Assembly (NCBI GenBank): GCA_003248125.1
Contig: QJXZ01000053.1
Coordinates: forward strand, 1-37,575
Length of the DNA: 37,575 nt
DNA from: Gammaproteobacteria bacterium
Lineage (GTDB): Bacteria; Pseudomonadota; Gammaproteobacteria; Pseudomonadales; Azotimanducaceae
Reading direction: 5' to 3'
The position numbers and the translations under genes are program-made. Below the pieces are notes generated by a model. The model was given only the letters and a program-made list of their open reading frames with translations. It did no database searches and was not told the origin of the DNA. Within the stretch, counting starts at the first letter, position 1. Every line of letters starts with the position of its first letter. Shown one piece after another: positions 16,405 through 26,400 of the stretch.

Positions 16405-18690
16405 TTACGCCCGGGGATTCGCGGGCAGCGTCACGTGCAATGCTTGATAGCCTGCAGTCTGCATCGCTTCCATGACGGCTTCCTGACGACCGATCTCGGT
16501 GACCGCGACCATCGAGCCGCCGCCACCACCGCCGGTCAATTTGGCACCTAACGCGCCGGCACGCCGAGCAACGTGCACCAGTTCCTCGAGCTCCGGGGTG
16601 GACAGTTGCAGCGCGTTGAGCAACCCATGGTTGAGGTTCATCAACTCGCCGAGCTCCGCGAGTTCGCCGCGTGCGATCGCTTCTGACGCAGATTCCACCA
16701 ATGAGTCCACTTCGTCGAACAGTTGCTCGTAGCGTTTTGGCTGCCTTTGCCAAGCCGACCGCACCCGTGCGACGTGATTAGCGGTGAAGCTCTCGCGCCC
16801 GGTGATGCCGATCACGAGCGGCAATGTCGCACCAATGACCAGGGGTTCGAATTGAGGTCGACCTGCGATGCTTCGGAACTTGAGTGCCTTGCCATAGGTT
16901 GCGACGGTGTTGTCCACGCCCGAGGGAGTGCCGTGCGCGGCCTTTTCGCATTCGAAGGCAAGCGCGTTGATCCGCTCGTCGCTCAATGCCAAGCGGAAGT
17001 GGTCGGAGAGCGCACGCACGATGGCGACCGCGAGTGCGGCCGAGCCGCCGAGGCCCATCGCCCGCGGCACGTGCGGGAAAACCTCGATGTCCATGGCGCG
17101 ATCCTCGAGATCCAGTTCGGCGATCAACATCGCGAGAATGCCGGCAACACCTTGTGGGTGGGCATCGATGGACTTCAATCGTTGCTCCACACCCCAACGC
17201 GGAATGAGCACGCGAATGCCGTCGGTGGCATCCATGACTCGCGCTTCCATGGCAAGCGGAATCGGTGTCGCGATCGCCTGCCGTCCATACACGACGGCGT
17301 GCTCGCCCAGCAGAATGACCTTGCCGCATGCTTGGCTGCGTGGTTCGCTCACCGCGCGCACCACCCGCTCGTTCGAGAGCGTGGCAGCGAGTTCCTGAGC
17401 CTTCCATACTTTGATTTCGCCTGACTCGATCAAACCCTCCACCACTTCCTCGAACAGGTGGGCGGGAATGGCGGCGGACGTCGCTACACTGCGCGCATGC
17501 AGCGTCATGTGGCCCTGTTGAATACCTTCGGTAGCGAGCGCGCGGAGTGCGGCGAAATTCTGTGCCAGGCCAACGGTGGCCATGACGCCCGCGAGTTCAG
17601 TGGCGCCCGGCGACCCCAGTAACCGATGATTGATGCGCACTGTCGGATTGGTTTCGAGCGAGCCGCCGACAGTGCCGACCTTCATGGGCAGTTCGATCTC
17701 ACCGACCAGATCGCCCTTGGCGTTCTTGTACCATTTGGTCAGAGCCGAGTAGCGGCCGCTGCGCGCAGCGTACGCATGTGCCGCCGCCTCGATCGCCCGC
17801 CAGTCGTTACCGGTCGCCAGTGCCACCGCATCGACTCCATTCATGACGCCTTTGTTGTGTGTGGCGGCACGATACGGATCTACTGTCGCGAGATCGTTGG
17901 CGAGAATGATGCCGTCGCGGACCTCGGCTCCGGTGTAGCCACCCTTGCCGGTCAGGTTGGCCTCCGGGATCACCACCTCGGCACGTGCCAATGCACGATC
18001 CGTGAGATTGGAGAGAATGCGCAGGAAAACCTTGCCGCTGGTGATCGACTCGATCAGCGATGCGACACCCTCGCACATGGTGTTGACCAGATTGGCGCCC
18101 ATCGCGTCGCGCGTATCGACCAAAAGATGCAACACGACCATCTCGCGGCCGTCCTCCGGCGCGTGATGGCGAAACAGTTCGATGTCTCTTGCGCCGCCGC
18201 CGCGCGCGGCCATCTTCGGGTGCAAGCTGTTGGCGAGACTCAAGATCTCTTCTTTGCGCGCGCGCAGCGCGTCCATCGCGGCGATGGGATCGCCCATGTC
18301 CACCACTTGCACCTGGCCGATCAGAATGGGATCGGTGGCGCTGGCCTTGAATCCGCCTGACAGACGTGCCGTTCGCGCGGCACCGGAAAGGCCCGCGACG
18401 ATCGACGGCTCCTCCACGCACAGCGGCACCACGTAGTCCTTGCCGTTGATCAGAAAGTTGAGACCGAGACCGAGCGGCAGGCCGAGCACGCCGATGACAT
18501 TCTCGATCATCTTGTCGGCAGTGGCTGTGCGCAACGTGTGCTCGCCGGCCGCAAGCAACTCGATGTCCTGCGCCGATAGCAAGCCTCGCTCGCGCAACGC
18601 CGCCAGGCGCTCGGCGAGGCTCATCTTGAAGAAGTTGGGAATTCGCGAGCCGCCGCTATCCGGCGATGTCGACGAGGACGCCATGTTCAT
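16405..18690 (-). CDS. Fused HMG-CoA reductase (class II) and mevalonate kinase
   Basis: 761 residues in one frame. Residues ~15-445 are a class II (bacterial, degradative-type) HMG-CoA reductase. They contain SRIPNFFKMSLAERLAALRE, the catalytic Glu in VEEPSIVAGLS, the NAD(P)-loop motif DAMGANLVNTM, the catalytic Lys in HNKGVMNG, GTVGG, and the late His in QGHMTLHARS. Residues ~454-761 are a GHMP-family mevalonate kinase: GKVILLGEHAVVYG, PRAMGLGGSAALAVA, catalytic Asp593 in GTPSGVDNTVATYG, and AKLTGGGGGGS. Together they convert HMG-CoA to mevalonate and then to mevalonate-5-phosphate. The junction (~445-455) has no stop or linker. Start ATG 18690 (with GGAG upstream) is preferred over 18684 because the SRIPNF block is needed; it overlaps the phosphomevalonate kinase gene by 35 bases. 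Confidence 0.92.
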   Translation of the reverse strand: MNMASSSTSPDSGGSRIPNFFKMSLAERLAALRERGLLSAQDIELLAAGEHTLRTATADKMIENVIGVLGLPLGLGLNFLINGKDYVVPLCVEEPSIVAGLSGAARTARLSGGFKASATDPILIGQVQVVDMGDPIAAMDALRARKEEILSLANSLHPKMAARGGGARDIELFRHHAPEDGREMVVLHLLVDTRDAMGANLVNTMCEGVASLIESITSGKVFLRILSNLTDRALARAEVVIPEANLTGKGGYTGAEVRDGIILANDLATVDPYRAATHNKGVMNGVDAVALATGNDWRAIEAAAHAYAARSGRYSALTKWYKNAKGDLVGEIELPMKVGTVGGSLETNPTVRINHRLLGSPGATELAGVMATVGLAQNFAALRALATEGIQQGHMTLHARSVATSAAIPAHLFEEVVEGLIESGEIKVWKAQELAATLSNERVVRAVSEPRSQACGKVILLGEHAVVYGRQAIATPIPLAMEARVMDATDGIRVLIPRWGVEQRLKSIDAHPQGVAGILAMLIAELDLEDRAMDIEVFPHVPRAMGLGGSAALAVAIVRALSDHFRLALSDERINALAFECEKAAHGTPSGVDNTVATYGKALKFRSIAGRPQFEPLVIGATLPLVIGITGRESFTANHVARVRSAWQRQPKRYEQLFDEVDSLVESASEAIARGELAELGELMNLNHGLLNALQLSTPELEELVHVARRAGALGAKLTGGGGGGSMVAVTEIGRQEAVMEAMQTAGYQALHVTLPANPRA

Positions 18691-19630
18691 CAAGCTCCAG
18701 ATCGAGTGTTCGATATCCAGCCGTTTCGACCACGCGGCCGAAGCGCTCCAATGCTTCGTCGTCGGTGGCGATGCCGACACCGATGTCGCCACCGCCGGCC
18801 CCGCACGGTTTGTAGACGACATCGTGCGCGGCCGCCAGCGCGGCGATATCGCGATGAGACTTCGAGTAGACACCGAGGTTCATGGCGCGATCGAATTCGG
18901 CGAGCGCATCCGTGTAGGCACCTAATTCTCGCACGAACCACGCATCGGATGCCTCGGCAACTGCTGCGGCTGCGGCACAGAGCACGTTTGTAGCGTGGTT
19001 CGTGCGGCGGCCGCGTTCGAATTTCGCGAGCTGGTCGGTGGTCGATGCGGCGGCGCCCGTGAACACGAAGCGGTACTTGACGCCGGCCGGCCACGCACGG
19101 TGCTCACCGAGACCGCGCTCGAACCGCACGAAGCCGCCCAGATGTGCGGTCGCCACGTCGAGACCGCTGCCGCGTCCCTGTTGAAACGCACGGTGTGCCG
19201 CCATCGCGATCGACAAGGTATCCGCCTGTTCGCCAAGTGCGACGAGCGCCGTGGTCAACGCGACACAGATCGCCGCGCTCGAACCGATGCCCAGCTTGGT
19301 GCCGTCCAGGTACGCCGCGCGCGAGTCCAACGAAAGATCGAGATGTTCGGGCAGATGTTCGAAATGTGCACTGGCTAGAACTCGCTGTGCCAATGCCGCC
19401 GGGTCGTCGCGGGGCAGCGCGATCGTAGACGTCAGTTCGTCGATTCGGTGTTCGGCTTGCCCTTCGTACCCGCGGCAGACGAAGCGCCAACCGGTGCTTC
19501 CCGACGTTCGCGGTGCGAGGCGCACCTTGCAGCGGCGATTTACGGCCATCACCAAGGCGGGCGCACCCTCGAGTACTGCGTATTCGCCGCTGATCACCAC
19601 TTTGCCCGGTGCGCTCGCTGTGACGATCAC
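18656..19630 (-). CDS. Phosphomevalonate kinase (GHMP family)
   Basis: 324 residues from a GTG start at 19630 that overlaps the upstream decarboxylase stop by 4 bases (GTGA). GHMP motifs: SAPGKVVISGEYAVLEGAPA, then KLGIGSSAAICVALTTAL (ATP loop), GRGSGLDVATAHLGGFV, and the third motif KPCGAGGGDIGVGI. The gene order and the GxGSGxDVAT block identify it as the ERG8-type enzyme that phosphorylates mevalonate-5-phosphate to the diphosphate, rather than a second mevalonate kinase. The long frame running to 21022 is an artefact antisense to, or out of frame with, other genes. Confidence 0.9.
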   Translation of the reverse strand: MIVTASAPGKVVISGEYAVLEGAPALVMAVNRRCKVRLAPRTSGSTGWRFVCRGYEGQAEHRIDELTSTIALPRDDPAALAQRVLASAHFEHLPEHLDLSLDSRAAYLDGTKLGIGSSAAICVALTTALVALGEQADTLSIAMAAHRAFQQGRGSGLDVATAHLGGFVRFERGLGEHRAWPAGVKYRFVFTGAAASTTDQLAKFERGRRTNHATNVLCAAAAAVAEASDAWFVRELGAYTDALAEFDRAMNLGVYSKSHRDIAALAAAHDVVYKPCGAGGGDIGVGIATDDEALERFGRVVETAGYRTLDLELDEHGVLVDIAG

Positions 19631-20583
19631 GACTGCTGGTCGATGAATACGCCGGAACCGAGTGCGCTCTGGATGGTACGCACCACGCCCGGAACCTCGG
19701 CCAATGCGCTCGCGACCTTCGGGCCGGCATGCGGCAGGCAGATCGCCTTCACTTGCGGCCCGGCATCGATCGTGAAGTAGACGGGTGTGCCGGATGCGCG
19801 TAGTGCTTGCACGGCATGCATGACTGCAACGGTCGTTGCGTTCCAATAGATGAGCGCTGGACGCGTGGCCAGCATCACGGCATGCATGGCCAGGCAATTT
19901 GCTTCCGCGATGGTCCCGAGCGCATCGAAATCGCGATTGCCGATTGCGTGCTTGGCGGCGTCGAAGTCGCGCCGCGCGAGGGCGAGCCAGTCCGCGAAAA
20001 ACGGCGACGTTTGCTTGGAACGCGTCATACCTTCGGTCGAGGAAATGGACTTGTGTCCCTCTTCGCACACCGCAACCACGCAAGTGATCGGCCACGCGTC
20101 GGCGCTGCAGAGCTGGGCCGGCTCTGTGGCTTCGAGTGTGACGAATCCACCGAGCAGAGAACGCGCGGCCGAAGCCGACGCGTGGCGCGCTTGCTCGGCG
20201 ATGCCATGCGCGTCTAGATCGAGTTCGAGCAATGCGTTGACCGCGGTGACCAGCGCGGCGAAGCCGGATGCCGAAGAGGCGAGGCCGGCAGCCGTCGGAA
20301 AATCGTTGTTGGTCTCGACCAGGAGTGCCGGCGCATGTTTGCGCATGGCTTTCAATCGCCCGAGGCATGCGTCGATCTTCGCATCGTGCACGTCCACGCC
20401 GTTCAGCACGACGCGATCGGTGTTTGCTTGCGCGTCGGTCGTGACCGTCGTGCGCGTCGTCAAGCCACCGAGCGTGATGGACAGGGAAGGGGTAGCGGGC
20501 ACGTTTCCGTCGCCACCACGCTTGCCCCAGTACTTGACCAGCGCGACGTTCGGGTGGGCGACGGCGGTGACGCGTTCGGGCAT
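19627..20583 (-). CDS. mvaD: Diphosphomevalonate decarboxylase
   Basis: 318 residues. HPNVALVKYWGKRGG near the N-terminus, PATPSLSITLGGL, the ATP loop PTAAGLASSASGFAAL, SASAARSLLGGFV and the catalytic Asp in YFTIDAGPQVKA are all diagnostic. It phosphorylates and decarboxylates mevalonate-5-diphosphate to IPP. First gene of the leftward mevalonate operon; the ATG at 20583 lacks a good Shine-Dalgarno match. The promoter should lie in the 112-base divergent gap before the reductase gene at 20696. Confidence 0.92.
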   Translation of the reverse strand: MPERVTAVAHPNVALVKYWGKRGGDGNVPATPSLSITLGGLTTRTTVTTDAQANTDRVVLNGVDVHDAKIDACLGRLKAMRKHAPALLVETNNDFPTAAGLASSASGFAALVTAVNALLELDLDAHGIAEQARHASASAARSLLGGFVTLEATEPAQLCSADAWPITCVVAVCEEGHKSISSTEGMTRSKQTSPFFADWLALARRDFDAAKHAIGNRDFDALGTIAEANCLAMHAVMLATRPALIYWNATTVAVMHAVQALRASGTPVYFTIDAGPQVKAICLPHAGPKVASALAEVPGVVRTIQSALGSGVFIDQQS

Positions 20584-20695
20584 GGGGTGGCAGCCTGAAG
20601 TGAAATGGCAAGTTGTTCAAGACGCGTTGGGTGTGACTTGCGCGCGAGCGTATTCGAGTAACATCGCCGTTCCGTGATAGCAGGAGGAGACGATC

Positions 20696-21706
20696 ATGGC
20701 TGAGACGAACCGGCAGTGGCTGCTGAAGAAACGCCCGCACGGCATGGTTACGAAGGACAATTTCGAACGGCGCGAAGTGGCGGTTTCCGAGCCCAAGGAC
20801 GGCGAGATACTGGTGCGCAACCGCTATCTCTCGTTCGATCCCACGCAGCGAGGCTGGATGGAGGATCGGCCGAGCTACGTGCCGCCGGTCGCAATCGGCG
20901 AAGTCATGCGCGCGGGCAGCGTCGGCGAAGTCGTGAGGTCGAAGCATGGCGACTTCAATCAGGGCGACCTCGTGCAGTGCACTGGTGGCTGGCAGGACTA
21001 CACGACGATTGCGCCTGGCCAAGGCATATTCGGCGCCTCGAAGTTGCCGCCAGGCACTGACCCCGTACTGGCATTGTCTGTGCTCGGCGTAACTGGCCTC
21101 ACGGCATATTGGGGCTTGCTCGACCTCGGCCAGCCGAAGCGAGGAGAAACGGTCTTGGTCTCAGGGGCGGCCGGTGCAACAGGGTCCGTGGCCGGTCAGA
21201 TCGCCCGCATCAAGGGCTGCCGCGTGGTCGGCATTGCCGGTGGGACCGACAAGTGCCGTTGGTTGAAGGAGGAAGCCAGGTTCGATGACGTCATCGACTA
21301 CAAATCGGAGAACGTGAATGCCCGTATCGGCGAAACTTGCCCGAAGCGGGTGGATGTGTTCTTCGACAACGTCGGTGGCGACATTCTGGAAGCCGCACTC
21401 AATCACATCAACATGCGTGCACGCGTGGTGCTCTGCGGTGGCATTTCGGCATACAACGCGACCAAACCGGTGCCTGGGCCGACGAACCTCTTGAATCTGA
21501 TCATCATGCGCGCGCGCATGGAAGGCTTCATCGTGATCGACTACATGGACCGTTCGCACGTGGCGGTCCCAGAGCTCATGAAGTGGGTACAGAGCGGTGA
21601 GATCGTCAATCAGGTAGACGTTCAGGAGGGTTTCGACAACATCCCGGATACGCTGAATCGGTTGTTCACCGGCAAGAACCTCGGCAAGCAACTGCTGAAG
21701 CTCTGA
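20696..21706 (+). CDS. NADP-dependent MDR oxidoreductase (CurA/prostaglandin-reductase-like)
   Basis: 336 residues, start at ATG 20696 with a strong AGGAGGAG site. Zinc-free medium-chain reductase: the N-terminus NRQWLLKKRPHGMVTKDNFE, then YLSFDPTQRGWM, LGVTGLTAYWGLLDLG, the Rossmann block VSGAAGATGSVAGQIA, DVFFDNVGGDILEAAL and the ending TGKNLGKQLLKL are those of the CurA/YncB and leukotriene B4 12-hydroxydehydrogenase group. These reduce the alpha,beta double bond of enones or enals with NADPH. The stop is 1 base before the GTG of the HDAC-like gene, so the two form an operon. Confidence 0.9.
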   Translation: MAETNRQWLLKKRPHGMVTKDNFERREVAVSEPKDGEILVRNRYLSFDPTQRGWMEDRPSYVPPVAIGEVMRAGSVGEVVRSKHGDFNQGDLVQCTGGWQDYTTIAPGQGIFGASKLPPGTDPVLALSVLGVTGLTAYWGLLDLGQPKRGETVLVSGAAGATGSVAGQIARIKGCRVVGIAGGTDKCRWLKEEARFDDVIDYKSENVNARIGETCPKRVDVFFDNVGGDILEAALNHINMRARVVLCGGISAYNATKPVPGPTNLLNLIIMRARMEGFIVIDYMDRSHVAVPELMKWVQSGEIVNQVDVQEGFDNIPDTLNRLFTGKNLGKQLLKL

Positions 21707-21707
21707 C

Positions 21708-22814
21708 GTGGCGACCGGACTGGTCTGGCACGAGCTCTACATGTGGCATCACACTGGCGCGTTCGCCGGTGAGATACCGTATGGCTATCCCGTAGAGCCC
21801 TACCGACACGACGAGAATCCAGACACCAAGCGCCGCTTAAAGAATCTGTTGGATGCTAGTGGTCTCACGCGAGAGCTGACAGCAATCGAGGCGCGCCCGG
21901 CCACCCGCGAAGAACTGTTGCGATTTCACACCGTGGAGCACGTCGATCGCATCGCTGCCGCGAGCGCGCGGCTGCTCGTCGATGCGGGGTCGTTCTCACC
22001 GATGGGCCGTGGTAGCTACGAGATTGCGCTGTTATCTGCGGGCGGTGTAATCGAGGCTGTGCAGGCAGTGCTCGCCGGAAAGGTGGCGAACGCCTATGCG
22101 TTGGTTCGCCCACCTGGCCACCATGCCATGCCCGGTCGCGCGATGGGCTTTTGTTTGTTCGGCAATGCGGCGATCGCTGGACTGCACGCGCTCGCAGTCC
22201 ACGGCCTCGAGCGCATCGCCTACGTCGATTGGGACGTGCACCATGGCAACGGTACGCAAGCGGCCTTCTTCGACGACCCGCGCGCGCTGACGATTTCGAT
22301 CCACCAGGACCGAAACTTCCCGCAGAACTCGGGATTCGTCGACGAGGTGGGCGAAGGGAAGGGGCGCGGCTACAACATCAACGTGCCGCTGCCGCCCGGC
22401 TCTGGCGTTGGTGCCTACGAAGCGACGTTCGACCGCATCGTGCTGCCCGCGCTGCATGCGTTCCGGCCGCAGCTGATCGTGGTGCCGTCGGGCTTCGATG
22501 CGAGCGCCTACGATCCGCTGGGACGCATGATGATGACGAGCGCGGGCTTCCGGTCGCTGACGCACAAGCTCCTGCAGGCCGCCGAAACACTTTGCGGCGG
22601 GCGGCTCGTGATGTGCCACGAAGGCGGCTACAACGCATCGACGGTGCCTTTCTGTGGGCTCGCGGTGCTGGAAGCGCTTGCAGGCATCGAGACCGGTGTC
22701 GAAGATCCGTTTGCTGCCACGCAGGACGACTTGGGGCAGCAAGCGCTACAGCCGCACCAGGCGGCTGCGATCGACAAGGCAGCGAAGGTGCTCGACATCG
22801 CGCTGCGAAGCTAG
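21708..22814 (+). CDS. Class II histone deacetylase-like amidohydrolase
   Basis: 368 residues from GTG 21708. The arginase/deacetylase fold shows RPPGHHA (His138, His139), YVDWDVHHGNGT with zinc ligands Asp176 and His178, the third ligand in SGFDAS, and MCHEGGYN near the end. This is the acetylpolyamine/HDAC-like group of bacteria, which removes acyl groups from acetylated polyamines, lysine or other small amides; a histone substrate is not expected. One-base gap to the preceding reductase indicates co-translation. Substrate not determinable from sequence. Confidence 0.9.
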   Translation: MATGLVWHELYMWHHTGAFAGEIPYGYPVEPYRHDENPDTKRRLKNLLDASGLTRELTAIEARPATREELLRFHTVEHVDRIAAASARLLVDAGSFSPMGRGSYEIALLSAGGVIEAVQAVLAGKVANAYALVRPPGHHAMPGRAMGFCLFGNAAIAGLHALAVHGLERIAYVDWDVHHGNGTQAAFFDDPRALTISIHQDRNFPQNSGFVDEVGEGKGRGYNINVPLPPGSGVGAYEATFDRIVLPALHAFRPQLIVVPSGFDASAYDPLGRMMMTSAGFRSLTHKLLQAAETLCGGRLVMCHEGGYNASTVPFCGLAVLEALAGIETGVEDPFAATQDDLGQQALQPHQAAAIDKAAKVLDIALRS

Positions 22815-22831
22815 CTTGTCGGTAGAGCGGC

Positions 22832-23476
22832 TCAGCCGCGATCGTCGAACAGCTTTGGCTGTGCGGCAATCATCCTCGCCTTCATGGCGCCGCTCGCCTT
22901 GGCAACAGCGATCTCAGATGCGAGGGCAATGGCGCGGTTCGACAAGTCGTCGGTGACTTCACTGACGATGCCGAGCGCGAGCGCTTCTTGGGCGCTGAGG
23001 CGCCTGCCGGTGAGACACAGCAATCGCGCGGTCGCGTCACCACACACCGAGCGCACAAGATCGTACGCGGCTGGCACACCCATCTTCACTTGCGGTTGAC
23101 CAAACGTGGCAGCCGGTGCGGCGATGCGTATGTCACACATGAGAGCGAGGTCCATACCGCCGGCGAGCGCGGGTCCGTTGACTGCCGCGATGAGCGGTTT
23201 GGGGAAGCCGTGCACTTTGGCGTGGTAACGACCGGCATCGGCGAAGATCTTCGCAGCATCACCGGAGGAGAGCTCCTTCAAGTCGAAACCAGCGCAGAAG
23301 GTGTCGCCGGCGCCGGTCAAAATCACCGCTCGAACCGTGTCATCCGCCGCCAGCGCGTCCAACGCATCGACAAGTTCGACGCGGAGCGCCGAGGAAAGCG
23401 CGTTGCGTGCATCGGGGCGGTTGAGGGTGATGCGGGCGACTTCGGTAGCCGGATTGTCGAGATTGAAGTTGTGCAA
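22832..23476 (-). CDS. Short crotonase-fold (enoyl-CoA hydratase/isomerase-like) protein lacking both catalytic Glu
   Basis: 214 residues from TTG 23476, with GGGAGGG 9 bases upstream; an alternative GTG at 23515 would give 227 residues and overlap the RHS gene by 16 bases. ITLNRPDARNALSS, the oxyanion-hole blocks AGFDLKEL and PALAGGMDLALMCD, then FGQPQVKMGVPAAYDLV and LTGRRLSAQEALALGIVSEV are standard crotonase features. The two glutamates that perform hydration in true ECH are replaced here: Asp in GGMDLAL and Gln in GQPQVKMG. It is shorter than the usual ~255 residues at the C-terminus. A CoA-ester isomerase, thioesterase-like or binding role is more likely than hydration; substrate unknown. 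Confidence 0.82.
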   Translation of the reverse strand: MHNFNLDNPATEVARITLNRPDARNALSSALRVELVDALDALAADDTVRAVILTGAGDTFCAGFDLKELSSGDAAKIFADAGRYHAKVHGFPKPLIAAVNGPALAGGMDLALMCDIRIAAPAATFGQPQVKMGVPAAYDLVRSVCGDATARLLCLTGRRLSAQEALALGIVSEVTDDLSNRAIALASEIAVAKASGAMKARMIAAQPKLFDDRG

Positions 23477-23499
23477 TGCCCTGTACCCTCCCGGAACGG

Positions 23500-26400
23500 T
23501 CAAAAGGGATCCCACGTCAGCCCCGACACCCAGGAGTGGGGATTGAGTACGGTTTCGTGTTCCGCCGCTTGCTGCAACGTCATCCCAAGTTGGATCAGTG
23601 GATTGTTGGCGAACTGGCTCTTATACGCGGGCACGCTGCGGATGTACTCTCCAAGTTCGTTCAGAACTGCTGCGGTTTCCGCTCTCGAAGTTGCCATTGA
23701 TACGTTTATGGAATGCCGCATTGCGCGCATCATCAGGTCGGGCTCGTGTTTCAGCCAATACTCACTCGCATGCATGCCGAGCCTGAACATTGCCTGCAGC
23801 TGAATATCCCAAGCCTGCAGTTCGACTCCTCCACGAATATGTACGAACTCATGGAGCAGTGTGACAGCGAGCAAATCGGGCGACTCCAACGAACGGGTTG
23901 CAGCCGCGTTGACGCGCACGACACCCCGGTTCTGGCCAGGAATGGGGTTCGCCAAACCCAATGTTGAGGGCGACATCCGTGAATCCAGAGCGATGATTGT
24001 TTTCTGCAGGCGATCGGATTTCATGATGTAGTCGATCAACAATTCGTCTTCGCTACGAGTTTCGAATCCACCGGTTTTTCGGTTGTAAACTCGGCGAACC
24101 GGCTGGTTACCGAACCGGAGTTTTCGCCCTCTGAGATCGGAGAGGAACTCGCGTGCGACGAGCATGTTGCCGCCATCCTCCGCTGCCAACCAGCGTATCC
24201 GTTGCAGGGCAGCCGCGACGACATCGGATCGCGAAAGCCTGCGTGTGACCGGCTTGAGTGCGCGGCTGGTTGCGGCAGACACTGCGGTGCTGAGCAACCC
24301 GCCGATCGCGTTGCCGATGAGCGCGCTAGTAAAATCTTGTCCGAAAACGGCGACATCACCCATCGTCCCAGTACCGACATCTACCGCGAAGCCCGCTGCG
24401 AACGCCGCCTTTGTCCCAAGTCCCAGTTGTTGAATTGCCGTTCCGGTACCGGCTCCGATACCGGCTGAAAGTACGCCCATGGTGAACGACTGGGCCACGT
24501 CGACACCGCTTGTGTGAATACCGCGGGCAGCGTTGATGCCTGCACCGAGCGCGGCGCTGGCGGTTCCGCCGATCAACATGGCCGGGATGTATGCCGGCGC
24601 CGCGACGAGCCCGACTCCCGCTGCCCAGACGTAGCCCGCAATCCGCAAGTCGTCGGCGAACGGCGGATGGTTTTCGGCCATGCGCTTGCGCATGTCGTCC
24701 CAGTTCGCGATCCGATATTCGTCGAGTTGGATAAATGGCGCAGCACGGTAGTCATAGATGAACCGACCTGCTGCTTCGGAATAGGCGGTCCTTAGAAACG
24801 CGTCATGACGCATCCCGGGCGCGGTAACAGGGACCTGGAATGTGGTGCCGAACGCATATCGTTCGGGGCGGACGGCCTGCCAGCGACCACTCTGGCCCGT
24901 GAATATGGACGCCGTTGCAATGTCCTCCAAGGCCCCGCCCTCGACCTTGGAAACGGCAGAGACTTCACCGGAAATCGAGTAGTGAAGGTAGAAGCGCTGC
25001 ATTGAGGCATCGGGATCGTTGCCAGGGCGTCGCGCCATGATCGCTGATTCGCCAGGTTGCGCACCGGGTACGTAGATCGCGTACGGCAAATCCAAAGAAT
25101 CCGGCGGAACTTCCGCGATCACCTGATCGCCGTAGTACAAGAAGCGAACGTTACGTCGGTCGAATGCCGCGGCTAGTTCGGGATCTCTGCTTGAGAATCC
25201 GCGGTAGACCATTCGTCCAAAGGCGTCGTACGCGAGGGACATGCGATCTTGATAACCCCACTGCTCGGCAACTTTGTCGTGCACTTCCAGAAGGTGGCCG
25301 GCATGGTCGTAGCGGTAGGTGTTTTGCCAGTCCTCTAGTACTTGCCCGTGTGGACCGTGGCGAAAGGTCTGTGTTTGACACGATGCAGTGTCACCGCATT
25401 TCGCAGAATCCAGAAATGCCGTCGCGTCGATGCGCGCGAGGGTCCTCGGCTCGCTTGGAAGGCGATTACCGTCGCGAACCAGCTTTGTGGCGACCGATGC
25501 CACCTGATTGCCCTGGTAGCTCATCTCGTCAATCCGAAACCGTGCCGCGTCATCGTAGTCGGGAACTTCACCGGCGGATTCCGTCAGCGCGCTGGCCGTC
25601 ACCGACGTCGTACGCACGGTGCGGTTCGATTGGTCGAATTCCGGGAACCGCTGCTCGAGTGAATTGAACCACTGCGTAGACAGCCCGCCACGCGAAGCTA
25701 CCTCCATCGTCACCTTGGATGGGCGTAGGCGACGGTCGTACTCGAAGCGCGACGTACGGCGATGCTGTGCCAATAGTGTCTGATTCGGATTGAGTGACTC
25801 GCTCACTTCGAGCATTCCTGCGCTTGTTGTGCGCGCAAGCCCGAGCCAGTCAAGCGTGCCGTTTTCGCGTCGCGTTTCGATGCGCGACAATCGCCGCTTG
25901 TCGTCGTAGTTTAGGCTCGTTCTCAGTTGTCCCGCGCCAAAGATCTTGAGTGCCGTCCGATCGGCACCGGCGTAGTGGTACTCGACCTCCCCCAGCCGTG
26001 CCTTCACGCGGCTCACTCGGCCAAGCCAGTCGCGTTCTATATCAATCGCATTGTCGAACGCACCCCGAGGAAAGGTAACGTCGAGTCCGTCCAGGCCCGG
26101 CTTCGGGTTCATTCTGATGGTTTGCGTGTCGGCGCCGAACGTCTGATCTTCGCGTACAACGTTGTCGAGCCCGTCGTACCAGCGCGCAACGTTCGTCGCA
26201 GGAACGCCCGCAGTTGTTCTGCCTGCGGAGGTCAACCGTCCTAATCCATCATAGGTGAAACTCTCGCGGGTTGTGTCTGAAGTGAGCGTAGCGACGAGGC
26301 CACCTGGCGCATACGTCGTGCTAACGGTCTCCGTTGGCCAGTCGTCTCTCGGTGATGTACGCCGTTCCGAAATAACCTGCCCGCTCGCATCATGCTCGAA

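Noticed and set aside
19631-21022. Upstream extension of the phosphomevalonate kinase frame
   Set aside because: Arg-rich shadow of the decarboxylase and reductase genes; GTG 19630 begins the conserved SAPGKV block.
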